Of a stretch of 64,000 nt of DNA, positions 12,801-21,750 are shown in pieces. This stretch comes from Promerops cafer. Its lineage: Eukaryota; Chordata; Aves; Passeriformes; Nectariniidae. The notes beneath the pieces were generated by a model, which was given only the letters and a program-made list of their open reading frames with translations, made no database searches and was not told where the DNA came from. The position numbers were made by a program, and so were the translations under genes. Where the stretch lies: NCBI GenBank assembly GCA_013398275.1, contig VZSE01008843.1:310953-374952 (forward strand), in the 5' to 3' direction. Each line of letters opens with the position of its first letter. Within the stretch, counting starts at the first letter, position 1.

Positions 12801-15792
12801 CATTAAAATTACAAATTAAATCACACACCTTTCATTTAAGAGCCAGGTGTTGCCAAAGCCTTCAGGTGAGACCCTGAACTAGTATCAGTTTATTTTCCTT
12901 TGCTTCAAACCATGGACCTCTAGGGTGCATTAAATAATCCCTTAGTTCATCCTTACCTGTTGTGAGGTACATGATAACCTCTGCAAAACCCCTGTGAGAA
13001 GCACCCGGGCAGGTTGTTAAACTCACATCACAGTTGAGTGGCAGCAGCCCAGGGTATGGTGATTTGCAGCAGCTTCCTGAGCATGAGAGGAGAAGCCTGT
13101 GTTTCTTCCCACACTGTGCAATGCAAAACACCCTGTGAGAAGAGATTACACACAGATGCAATATCAGCAATTAACCTCTGACTTTGTAAAAGGAAAAGCC
13201 TTGCAGCTAACCAGATACCACTGAAATGCTGTCACTCTAATTACAGATGCAGCGTGGAGGGAAAAGCCTCTGTTTGCCTCACTTAGGGGAGGGGGTTGAA
13301 ACCAAGGGCTCCTACCAGTCCTTGGGTTTACTGTACTCCCAGGTCTTATCTTAAGTGCTCTGTCTCTGTGAGATAAACAAATGCATTTTATATCTTGTAA
13401 GAAAAAAACATATAGCATAGAAAAATGCCACGTTTGCAAAACAGGATAAAAGAAGCATACACGACCTGATAGGCTTCCTAATAGTTTACATTTGGCCCTT
13501 GGTTTCTTTAAATCTGTACCTGCAGAGATACCAAGACATGGCTGGCACATTGTGCAGAGGGGGCAGTTGCTCTTGTGTTCCCACTCAAATTACAGTTGGA
13601 CTGATGATCTTAGGGGTCTTTTCCAACCTAAATTAATCCATGGTTCTGTGAAACATGTCATGGCATCTCGTGCCTGCCTTCTTCAGGACTCCAACTCCCC
13701 GGAGCTCACCTGCAGGGTGCTGCAGGGAGAGCTGAAAGGCTAATGACTAATTTCCATCTCCCTTGTGCTGTTTCATATCCATTGGTTTCAGTAGGAATCT
13801 CTGGGATTTACATTACTGTAAGCAGGAGGGACATCAAGACCAAGGAAGAGCTATTGATATGTAATTGCACATGGGAAATATTCCTGAATGCGCTTAATAA
13901 GGGACTTACTTTCACCTTTCACCTTCCTTCAAGGAATAACTATTATTCCTGTCTTACCCGGTCCCCTACCCCAGTGTCCTTTAGCAATGATGTGCTACTA
14001 TTGTTTTTCCCCCAGGGTATTTTACTAATGAGCCTCTCTCTCCAATTTTGCCTAGATCCTCGTTTATAATCCTGCTTTTATGAAATACATCTATGAAAAC
14101 TGGCTCGAGCATCATGGGAGATACCCCTCCACAGGCCTTCTGTCTTTGATGTTTGCTCTCCATGTATGCGATGAGGTAAAGTCTGTCTGTGTTTGGATAT
14201 ATGGATAAAAATCAGGACATTTCACACTGAAGAGCCAGGAACAAGCCCTGGCCACTCACGCAGCCTTATTTTCCCCCCCTCCACCTTCTCTGCTATTTAC
14301 CTCTTCAAACACATGCAGACTCCTCAGAAACATGCAGACACATTCAAGTGACAGTGGTGGATTTTTTTCATGGCAGCAGATCGTTTGGTTTATGATGCAC
14401 TCCAGGAGAATATAATTAAACATAAACAGAGATTCCAGCTGGTATCAAAAGACATCTAAACATGAATGGTATTTGTGCCCATCTTGCTAGTGAAAGTTTG
14501 AATTATGTTTTGTCTGGTATTTTCAAACTCAGGCTTGTGGGTGTATACTGTAGGTTATAGTAAATGCCTGTGCTCCAGCAGTTACTTGGGGAAATTCCCT
14601 GGTTTGAGTGATGTGAAATGCTCCAAGGTGACTGGAGACTCATCTAGTTAGAGTAAGACCAGATCAGCTCTACAAAATCCTGCAAACATGGGCTTGTCAG
14701 CATGGGGGATAAAAATTACTTTGCTGGCAAAATCCCTGTCCTGGACACACATCTGCTGGTGAGAGTTTTGGTCACCCAGGCTTGTTTTACTTGGAGAGGT
14801 GATGGAAATACTCCTAAAGATACTGGAAGAAACTCTATCATAGTCTCAGCAGTTTTCTGTTTTCAATTTTCTGTTTTCTGGTAAGCAGTCAATGAACAGG
14901 GCTCTGACATTACCAAAAACAACTTAAAAATATTTGAATGGGCCTGTGTGTGGTTGGTTTAGCGAGCTGGTTTGGGGCTGTGACCCATTCTAATCCAGTC
15001 AGACATATCACCACTCTCGGGTTAAATAAATCAGTGGTGATGTTTGGACTGTTACCATCAGAGGAGACAAGCACAGCCATCAACAAACGAGCATTTGGGA
15101 GAGGAGAGGCTGTAGCTGGGTACACACGCAAAGAACATAAAATCCATCTGTCTCTGAAGTAACTGCAAATATCATATAATCAAGCATATAAGTGTGGTCA
15201 CCGTGGGTCATTATTTGGAAGACCAGGACCAAACCAAATTTTTTTTCACTCTTTGTGGTTTAAATCAGCTGAAGAGGAGATTCCCATCCCAAGCCGCAGA
15301 TCTCCTGAGGTCAGTCATGCTTAAGGGATAGGAATGCATTTTCAAACTGCTAAACAAGAATTAATAGATAGAAATCTCCTGTTCCCTCTCAGTTCAGGTT
15401 TGGTGATGTCTCAGCATAGCTTAGGATGTCACGTGCCTTGGGAAGGCCGTGGGCTGTTTCTCTGTGGTCATGTCATGCAGCAGAAGATCTCGGGACGCCA
15501 CTGAGGACCTCAGGTGCTGCTGCCTGTAAATACACTGAGAATAAAGAGTTTCTTCAGCATTTTAGATGAAGAGCAATTGCTTTCCAGTCTGTAACACTAG
15601 TTCTCCCTTCCATCCTAGGTGAACGTGTATGGCTTTGGAGCAGACAGCAAAGGACACTGGCATCATTACTGGGAAAACAACACCTCAGGTGGGGCTTTCC
15701 GGAAGACAGGCGTCCATGACGGGGATTTTGAGTTCAATATAACTTTGACTCTTGCCTCCATTGAAAAAATAAAATTTTTCAAGGGCAGATGA
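3608..15792 (+). CDS. ST3GAL1: ST3GAL1, beta-galactoside alpha-2,3-sialyltransferase 1; five 3' coding exons (5' partial)
   Basis: The product is a Golgi type II membrane enzyme that transfers sialic acid from CMP-sialic acid to the 3-position of galactose in Gal-beta-1,3-GalNAc (core 1 O-glycans, glycolipids). Seen: exons 3608-3804, 6997-7176, 11833-11878, 14056-14175 and 15619-15792 have AG/GT borders and matching phases, and join to 238 codons plus TGA without a stop. The L motif starts at CRRCAVVGNSGNLR, the S motif spans HGRYPSTG to VCDEVNVYGFGADS, motif III is HYWE, and the VS motif is HDGDFE with the catalytic His. The L- and S-motif cysteines expected to pair are 139 residues apart. 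Sequons include NAT, NVS, NFT, NTS and NIT. The tail and membrane anchor (about 100 residues) must lie left of the window. The C-terminus FFKGR favours ST3GAL1 over ST3GAL2, which ends differently. The related vertebrate ST3GAL8 is a weaker alternative. Confidence 0.9.
3805..6996 (+). other. ST3GAL1: ST3GAL1 intron (3.2 kb)
   Basis: The intron has a GT donor and an AG acceptor and splits an Arg codon. A small CR1 tail lies at 6164-6230. Open frames on both strands at about 4950-5630 look accidental, with no recognisable domain. Otherwise I see no feature. Confidence 0.85.
6164..6230 (+). mobile_element. CR1 LINE tail fragment
   Basis: The pattern ttggactcgatgatccttgtggatcccttccaactcagaat... 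ending gattctgtgaatctgtgat is the usual CR1 3' untranslated end with its short terminal repeats. Only the last 70 bp or so is present, as expected for a 5'-truncated insertion. Confidence 0.8.
6997..7176 (+). CDS. ST3GAL1: ST3GAL1 exon completing sialylmotif L
   Basis: The acceptor is tatttttgggctgcag, ending at 6996, and the donor is gtgagtaag from 7177. The 180-nt exon begins with the third base of the split Arg codon and continues MNRAPTAGYESDVGSKTTHH, completing the L motif. It runs through YPESYRELAANVSMILIPFK and ends TGTIN plus two bases of a Phe codon. The spliced reading gives an NFT glycosylation sequon across the junction with the 46-nt exon. Residue pattern and length agree with what I know of the ST3GAL1/ST3GAL2 pair, and the DVGSKTTHH form fits ST3GAL1. 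I see no frameshift or stop. Confidence 0.92.
7177..11832 (+). other. ST3GAL1: ST3GAL1 intron (4.7 kb)
   Basis: This intron has a consensus donor gtgagtaag and a pyrimidine-rich acceptor, and splits a Phe codon. It contains a sense-oriented CR1 copy of nearly 480 bp at 8479-8955. The DNA from about 9120 to 10130 is AT-rich with no recognised feature. Confidence 0.85.
8479..8955 (+). mobile_element. CR1 LINE, 5'-truncated, sense to ST3GAL1
   Basis: It contains the end of the CR1 reverse-transcriptase ORF2. Conserved blocks are AVQRRVMELGKGLQPKSDEE, LGVSSLEKRRLRGDLTSLYN and FSQVTRDRKRGN, and then after a frame break FFTERVVQHWSRLS-like sequence. The 3' tail (caatgatcttagagatctttccaacct) and a gattctattgttcta end follow. 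The frame is interrupted around 8738, so it is inactive. Confidence 0.93.
11833..11878 (+). CDS. ST3GAL1: ST3GAL1 46-nt micro-exon
   Basis: This very short exon has a strong acceptor (ttttttctttaacag, ending at 11832) and donor (gtgagc from 11879). Its first base completes the Phe codon split with the previous exon, and the remaining 45 nt encode TYVPVPRKIKVKKEK. This is the basic linker between the L- and S-motif halves of the catalytic domain. The gene would shift frame without it, since 46 is not a multiple of three. It is too short to be found by ORF length alone; the identification rests on phase continuity and family similarity on both sides. Confidence 0.9.
11879..14055 (+). other. ST3GAL1: ST3GAL1 intron (2.2 kb)
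   Basis: The intron runs from donor gtgagc to an acceptor ending cctag, with both junctions between codons. It contains a CR1 tail fragment at 13594-13652. No exon or RNA gene is recognised. Confidence 0.85.
13594..13652 (+). mobile_element. CR1 LINE tail fragment
   Basis: The core gatgatcttaggggtctt followed by ttccaacctaaatt, with a tggttctgtg end, matches the CR1 3' untranslated tail. It shares the gatcttaggggtcttttcca core with the fragment at 19201. Only the terminal 60 bp is present. Confidence 0.8.
14056..14175 (+). CDS. ST3GAL1: ST3GAL1 exon carrying sialylmotif S
   Basis: The 120-nt exon, 40 whole codons in phase 0, lies between an acceptor ending cctag at 14055 and a GT donor (gtaaag) at 14176. 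It encodes ILVYNPAFMKYIYENW, then HGRYPSTG, and ends ALHVCDE. HGRYPSTG and the Cys in VCDE belong to the S motif, which contributes to binding donor and acceptor and supplies the Cys that bonds with the L motif. Both exon junctions fall between codons. No break or unusual residue is visible in the motif. Confidence 0.92.
14176..15618 (+). other. ST3GAL1: ST3GAL1 intron (1.4 kb)
   Basis: The intron runs from donor gtaaag to acceptor ccatcctag, with phase 0 on both sides. It appears unique, with no repeat or other feature that I can recognise. Confidence 0.85.
15619..15792 (+). CDS. ST3GAL1: ST3GAL1 last coding exon with motifs III and VS, and stop
   Basis: The acceptor ccttccatcctag ends at 15618. 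The exon encodes VNVYGFGADSKGHWHHYWEN, then AFRKTGVHDGDFE and the C-terminus KIKFFKGR, and stops at TGA 15790-15792. HYWE is sialylmotif III. H-x4-E in HDGDFE is motif VS, whose His is the catalytic base in the family. The conserved C-terminal FKGR-type ending matches ST3GAL1. An AATAAA hexamer lies inside the coding sequence at 15768-15773, only 17 nt before the stop codon. The exon continues into the 3' untranslated region. Confidence 0.92.
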   Translation: MNVYGFGADSKGHWHHYWENNTSGGAFRKTGVHDGDFEFNITLTLASIEKIKFFKGR

Positions 15793-18331
15793 CCCTGGCC
15801 ACAGGGACAAGGGGGGGCTGCAATTTCCAGCATGCAGCAGAACAGAGCTCAGTGAAGATGATCTGGGCACCAGCCAGGTTTGAATGCGTGGATCTGCAGT
15901 GGATTTGGAGCATCTCACACTGCAGGGAGCGAGGCCGAGGACCGGCGTCCAAGCTGCACGTGATTTCCTATCTACGGATAGCCGGGAGCTACCAATCAGT
16001 TGTGGGATTAAATTAATCTCTGCTTAGGCTCTACAGCTTGATTCTTGAATTACTGATGAAAGATCTGCCTGTTGCAATTAGAGGAAGCCTGAGCACAGAA
16101 ACTGCTGTCTGTTTGTCTGTTCTCGCCTTGAGCAAGGCAGGAGATCCTTGAAGAAGAGTGAAAATGACTTCTGGGACTTGAGATCCACTAAGGCAGCTGT
16201 GAACATCATAGTAAGGATTACCTCAAAGAAATGAATTCACTTCTGCTGTTGATCTTCTTTTTGAACCACCTCTTCTCTGTTCTCTTATTACTTCTGTTTT
16301 CATGCTATATTAAGGAAAAACATGATGAAGTTGCCTGGAGGAGTAAAAAAACCATTGCCTCATTTTGCATTGATAGTGTCTAGAAAATACGAATCAAATC
16401 ATCTCATGTATTATTTAATATTGCTTCCTACACTGCCATAATGATAGAGAAAATAATATTGAAAACTCCAGGAAAAAAAAAAAAATGGCCTTTTTAGCCA
16501 CTTCTCTGTGTCGTTTGGTTATATGGAATTTTTCGGGTTTTTTTGGTTTGGTTATTTTTTTGGTGGAAAATATTCTGGAACTTTTTTTTTTAATTTTTTT
16601 ATTTAATCAGTTTAAGATTGGAAAGTGGACTTTCTTCGAGTCATTTATATGTGCCTTTTATAATTGTGCAACAAATGTGATTTTTTTTTTAAGATGACAA
16701 ACCCTAAATTAAACATTTTTATAAAGGGGGGAAAAATTAACCAAAGTTTACCTTCTGTCTGGTATGCTTTTGTAGTCAAAGCCAGTAATAACAGCTACTA
16801 TATTGTATTAGAACAAACACAAACAAGACAATTTTTAAAGGTAGCTTTTACCTTTTTTATGGGAAAATATTCAAAAGTCCCAAGGAAAATTTTCTTCTTA
16901 ATATTTTTCACAAGTTTAAAAATTCAGTAGCTCTTTACAAGGTCTCTATCTGAAATGGAAAAAAAATCATGGTTTGGGATATTAACTAGTTATAGGCTAA
17001 GAATCTTTTGCTCTGTAGCAGCACCTACAAAGACACAGTCTGCACAAGCTGATCTTAGAGCATGAGACAGACTTCAAAATCATGTGCATCTCTGGAGAAG
17101 TGAGTATATTGATATCAGTACCTCCAGGCAGTGAGAGGAGGGAAATTACAGAGGAGGTTTTATATTCACAGATTTTTGCTGGAATCAATGCATTAAAGCT
17201 TCAAGGACAGATAAAGTATAAATCCAAGTTCAGGCAGTGAGGAATGGAAAACAGTGGTCTTTTCTTCTCAGTATCATGAACACAGGACTCGTGGATTATG
17301 GATCCACTTTCAGCCTTGGTGAAACCAGAGCAGTTCTTGCCACAGACTTCAAGGGACTTTTGATCAGGCTTGGGAAAAATGGGGTATTTAATTTTTAATG
17401 TATCGCATTGGTTGGAGTTTATGGCAAAAGAAATCATCATCTAAACGTCCTCTCTTCTATGCACCAGTTGTGGCAGAATGTCCAAGCAGATGAGTATTAG
17501 AGGTCAGTGAAAGCCCTTCAACAGTGATGTGCTTCATCCAAGATTTATCTCCTTTTCTTTCCGCACCAGTTGGTACCAGTAAGGTGCCCTCCAAGGCATG
17601 GCACAGTGTCATGGTCAGCTGGAATTTTGGGCCACAGCACCACTCACCAACATGAACTGCTTTACCCACATGAGTATTACTGGACTCATGGTGTATAAAG
17701 AGCCAAGAATGCCAAATGTCTGTGTGCAGTCGAGCTCCCTCAGCTCGTGTGACCCTTCGTTTCAGCAATATGGGAAGGGCAGGATTTTCAAATCCTCATG
17801 ATGAGACCTGTTCATGATCCTCATGTCAAGAGGCTATTTCCCAGCATGAACTGACCTGCATGTCACAGGCACAGCAGATTTGATGGGCTTACTGTCTTCT
17901 GCAAGTCCTTTGTAAAAGAACGAGGCATTACTGCGTCAACCGTGTTTGTTTGCTTTAAGCATTCTTGCTTGTTTAAATTGCTGTTAATCAATATGCCTCT
18001 TGTGAGATGCTGCAGTAATACAAACAAAGCAAGTTTAAGAGGTAAAAGACTACGTGTAAGATGCCAGTGATAACTTCAGAGTGCGGCTGAATTTTGGAGC
18101 TTCAGGTACTTTTTTTTTCCTCATGGACAAATATTAGTAATTCAGAAATATTGACTGCTCTTTTAGTCATTTTTAGAAAGACTTGGAAGAAAACTCATTG
18201 TGGGTAAATCCCCTTGATGTTTTGTTGGTTTTTTTTTAATCACAAGGGTCAGTTTGGAATCAAAAACAGTGGGAAAAGAAGCCAGCTATATTCTAGCCTG
18301 TGTTGTTCTGAAAGTTTCCTTTTGCTGTGCT

Positions 18332-18337
18332 AATAAA
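18332..18337 (+). promoter_or_regulatory. Possible proximal poly(A) signal AATAAA
   Basis: A canonical AATAAA hexamer lies about 2.5 kb into the presumed ST3GAL1 3' UTR. The downstream context is T-rich (tttccattttcctctg) rather than clearly GU-rich, so it could give a shorter alternative 3' end but is weaker than the pair at 19063-19085. Confidence 0.3.
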
Positions 18338-19062
18338 ATTTCCATTTTCCTCTGAACATTCTGCCTCTGACAGCACATATAAAACCTCATGGCTCATATA
18401 TACAGATAGATTTAGTGTCTTCATCATGGAAGAAGCTGGAATTCCCATTTAATTTTGTTGCCAACTGCAAGCAGTAACTGTGTACCACTGTTGTCCATTT
18501 TTTCAGAGTGCAAGGAGAGCAGAGAGTGGATCTCTTCAGGTGTAGGATGAGGACTAGTCTGTGCCATCATGTTTCTATTCCAGGGGAACTTTGTCTAGAG
18601 TCCTTTAGGCAGCTGACTGTTGTATTAGATTCTTGTCTCAGTTTCTCCACAATTTTGCTGCTCTTTCAATTGCCTTCAGAATCAGGAGATACCAACAGAT
18701 GCTGCTGAGGGAAGAATTAATTCTCACTGGCATTGTTGAAGACTGTTTTCCTGCTAGAAACTTTTTGGGTTTATATGGTTTAAAAGAACCAAGGAAAACA
18801 TTTAACAACATGTCAAGGCTTCAAACTCTTGGACTGTATTTGCCACCACTGCAAAATCTCTGAAGCACTCCTTGAGTGTGTGTTATGTTTTTTACCAAAG
18901 CCAAATCTCTTGAGCACTTTTTTCCTCCCATGACCAGGTTTTCTTTGTACTTTTCTCTGACTTACACAATCGATTATGATTTTTTTCTCTAATGGTGGGG
19001 GGTCTCACACAATCATTTGTTGACATTTTATTTATTTAATTTTTCAGTATGATATGAATCAA

Positions 19063-19105
19063 AATAAATTTTTTATCATAATAAAATCAAAGTGTTTCTG
19101 TGCGC
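19063..19105 (+). promoter_or_regulatory. Candidate distal poly(A) site: two AATAAA plus GT-rich element
   Basis: AATAAA occurs at 19063-19068 and again at 19080-19085. They are followed by gtgtttctgtgcgc at 19092-19105, which resembles the GU-rich downstream element needed for cleavage and polyadenylation. An AU-rich nonamer (TTATTTATT, 19028-19036), of the kind bound by mRNA-decay proteins, lies just upstream. Together they make this the best end for the ST3GAL1 transcript. Confidence 0.55.
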
Positions 19106-19200
19106 ACTTCTTTTTCCACAGTATTTTCATGAGCTCCTAGAACCTCCCCTGTCACATAACAGTGTAATGAAGCTTATTCCACTTCCTCACACCCATCCAG

Positions 19201-19250
19201 TCAGACTCAATGATCTTAGGGGTCTTTTCCAGCCTTTATGATTCCGTGAT
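19201..19250 (+). mobile_element. CR1 LINE tail fragment
   Basis: tcagactcaatgatcttagg followed by ggtcttttccagcctttatg and attccgtgat is a CR1 3' end of about 50 bp. It lies about 95 bp beyond the presumed ST3GAL1 poly(A) site and helps mark the shift to intergenic DNA. Confidence 0.8.
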
Positions 19251-21285
19251 CCCTTGGGTGACATTGGAATGTTTCAGGCTGCTTGTGGTCATGGCATTAT
19301 ACTGCTCACATGGCAGCTCTAGGCCTCTCCGGAAAACAGAAATTGAACCTAATATGCATGTGGTCTCCTGATGGATCTATGCTCTGTTTAAAATATAAAT
19401 AAGGGAAAATAGTGTAGATTCAGAAATCAGTGACTTGAGAAAAGATTCAACTTGTCTGACCTGGCTGATATCTGAGGATCCACCCCAGGTCCCTGTTTTC
19501 AGGGCCTGCTGTGGTCACACAAGCACTGCAGTCATGGCTGGCTTAGCTGTCCATTAGAAGAACCCCATCCAAGAGATGGATCCCTTTGATCAGGTGTCAC
19601 TTCAGCAGGTCACACCCATATCTGCATGACCATGGCTCTACGTGTGGAAACACCACCTTGGCTATTTCTCATGGACCTCATCAACTGCTCACTTTCCTTA
19701 TCTGTCCTTTTCATTGTTAAAGGGACTGAGTAGGGCAGATGATCTGGCAGTGATGCAAGTTGCCCTTTGGAATGCAACCATCCTGATGGTAGGAGCTCAG
19801 GGAGGCGTCAGAAGTCAGCTCAGGAAGCTCCTGCTCAGACACAGGCAGCGGTAAGTTGGTCACAGTAAGAGCTGCTGTCTAGTGCGACCTTCGGAGGATC
19901 AGGGTCTCAGAAACTGCTCGACACTTTGCTTTTCAACCCAGGCTCTAGACATGCTGCATCAGTGAGATATGAACCACCATTACTGGATACAGCCCACCCA
20001 GAATCACACTTGCTGAAAATGGGTGGGAAGTAGAGACACACAGGTCTGAGGAGCTATTCCAGTCACTTAGGTGCAGAGGAGATGCAAAGCATTTGATCCT
20101 CTGTTATCCTCAACAAAGCAAAATAACACCAAGGAACAGCATTCTTGGAAATCATTTTGTATTTTGCTTCATGTCCAGTCACAAGAGGTGCAATTCAATG
20201 CGGCTTCCAGGTCTGAAATGATTTTGTAAGGAAAGTAATTTGCATAAAATTACAATCTGGAAACCACTTGAGACTAGTAAGACATGCAGCAACAGCAACG
20301 GCAGCATGCAGACAGATGGACTGACCACAGGACTTGGACAGAGGACTTTGCTTATACCATCAAATGAAGAACAAAAGTACCCACAGGGGAACTGTATGGC
20401 TTCAGTCCATGGCATGGGTTCCTTTGATGGCTCACAGGCAGAGTAGCAATTAAACCAAATGAATGAAAAGGCAAAGGAGTCCCTTGCCACCCTTAAAAAT
20501 CTGTTTTCCCATGTCCTTTCTATAGAATTGGAGGGAGTTGATCTCATTACATTTACTGTCTTCAGGCAATATGAAATAAAATAGGGTTCACACAGTGAAA
20601 AGTTCTTCATGGTCAGGTACTAGTATGCAGAGGTAAATCTCTGTGTTTTCAGTTAAATTTTCTCCTGTAGGAAATTTACCATGTTGGTCTACTGCCTTAG
20701 TTTGTAGTTTCTAAGGTAACCTTTGGCTGGCAGAATATAAATATATCCATGTGGGAGTTTGTCTGTCCCCATGACATCAACACTCCTACTAAGACAGGAC
20801 ATTTTCCACAATAGTCACTATTTCCACATATTCAGACACTTCAGAGTTATACAGCAACTACCAGCTGGCCTCCCTGTCCCCCCAGACACCAGATCAGTGA
20901 GGAAAGCATCCTAACCTGTGCCACAAATGCTGCATCCTGCAGCACCATGAGTTCCCCCAAGGATGCCCCAAACCAAGTATTACATCAAGGAGCCCCTGAT
21001 GGCCATTTCTCCCCATGTGCATTTTTGTGTTCCTCTCCTTGCTTTACTGGGGCTGGCCCCAAAGAGCTGCCACCATCCAGAGAAGCTGCACATTGCTCTC
21101 CCAGCCCCATCCCAAACCCACAGTCTGGGGCTGGGGATGTGAATGGACTGGCCATACTTGAGCTGTGCTTTGAAGTGGTTTTTCCAGTGTTTTTTCCAGT
21201 TGGTGGCCACATCCCATGTTCAGCCTGTGCAAATAACAGTGAGTTTCCTATGGTAGAAAACAGCAGAGTGATTTCACAGCATCAA
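19251..21285. other. Intergenic, no recognised gene
   Basis: No exon with splice borders and family similarity, no RNA gene, and no repeat recognised. Open frames on either strand are short and of random composition. Confidence 0.6.
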
Positions 21286-21306
21286 TCAGAGAATCAGTCA
21301 TAGAAT

Positions 21307-21465
21307 CCTTGTGTCCTGGGGTGACTTTATGATGCTGAATTGTATCCCCATGCATCTGTTTAGCCCAGAAATAAGTTTTCTGCTTTTGAAACTAGATCTG
21401 AGAGCAAAGCGGGGGAGAAAGAAAAGTGGTGGAATTTTTTTGCAGCTGTATTTAAAAATATAAAG
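21307..21465 (+). mobile_element. LTR-like repeat fragment nested in a CR1 tail
   Basis: A block beginning tgtcctggggtgactttatg (from about 21310) has the TGT-type start of songbird LTRs and differs from its surroundings. It sits between a CR1-tail-like tcagtcatagaat (ending at 21306) and the rest of the minus-strand CR1, which begins tagaatgg at 21475. The family assignment rests on my memory of such repeats in passerine genomes and is tentative. The strand is assumed from the TG start. No coding sequence is present. Confidence 0.4.
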
Positions 21466-21750
21466 ATGGTTGGATAGAATGGTTGGGTTGGAAGGGACCT
21501 TCAAGGTCATCCAGTTCCAACCCTGCTGCCATGGGCAGGGACACCTTCCACTAGACCAGGGGGCTCTGAGATCCATCCAACCTGGCCTTGAACACTTCCA
21601 GAGATGGGGCATCCACAACTTCTCTGGCAACCTGTGCCAGTGTCCAAAACCTTCACTGTAAATAATTTCTTAACAACATCTGGTCTAAATCTCTGGTCTG
21701 TTAATTTAAAACTGTTCCCTCTTGTCCCACCACTATTTCAACTCCTCTTT
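21466..21750 (-). mobile_element. CR1 LINE 3' end (minus strand)
   Basis: On the plus strand the sequence reads tagaatggttgggttggaag, then ttcaaggtcatccagttcca, then the region complementary to ORF2 (agatggggcatccacaactt, ggcaacctgtgccagtg). This is the reverse complement of the CR1 end of the subtype seen at 1-221. The translated minus strand shows the usual ending with stops, so it is inactive. Its outer tail may continue at 21286-21306, beyond an inserted element. Confidence 0.9.

Larger units (their letters stand above)
15793..19105 (+). other. ST3GAL1: Probable ST3GAL1 3' untranslated region
   Basis: No coding exon follows the stop. The DNA to about 19.1 kb is AT-rich and free of recognisable CR1 sequence, as is common for a long vertebrate 3' UTR; CR1 material resumes at 19201. 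It contains an earlier AATAAA at 18332-18337, an AU-rich nonamer TTATTTATT at 19028-19036, and paired AATAAA signals at 19063 and 19080 followed by a GT-rich stretch. Mammalian ST3GAL1 mRNAs also have multi-kilobase 3' UTRs. The exact end, and whether it is one continuous exon, are inferences. Confidence 0.6.
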
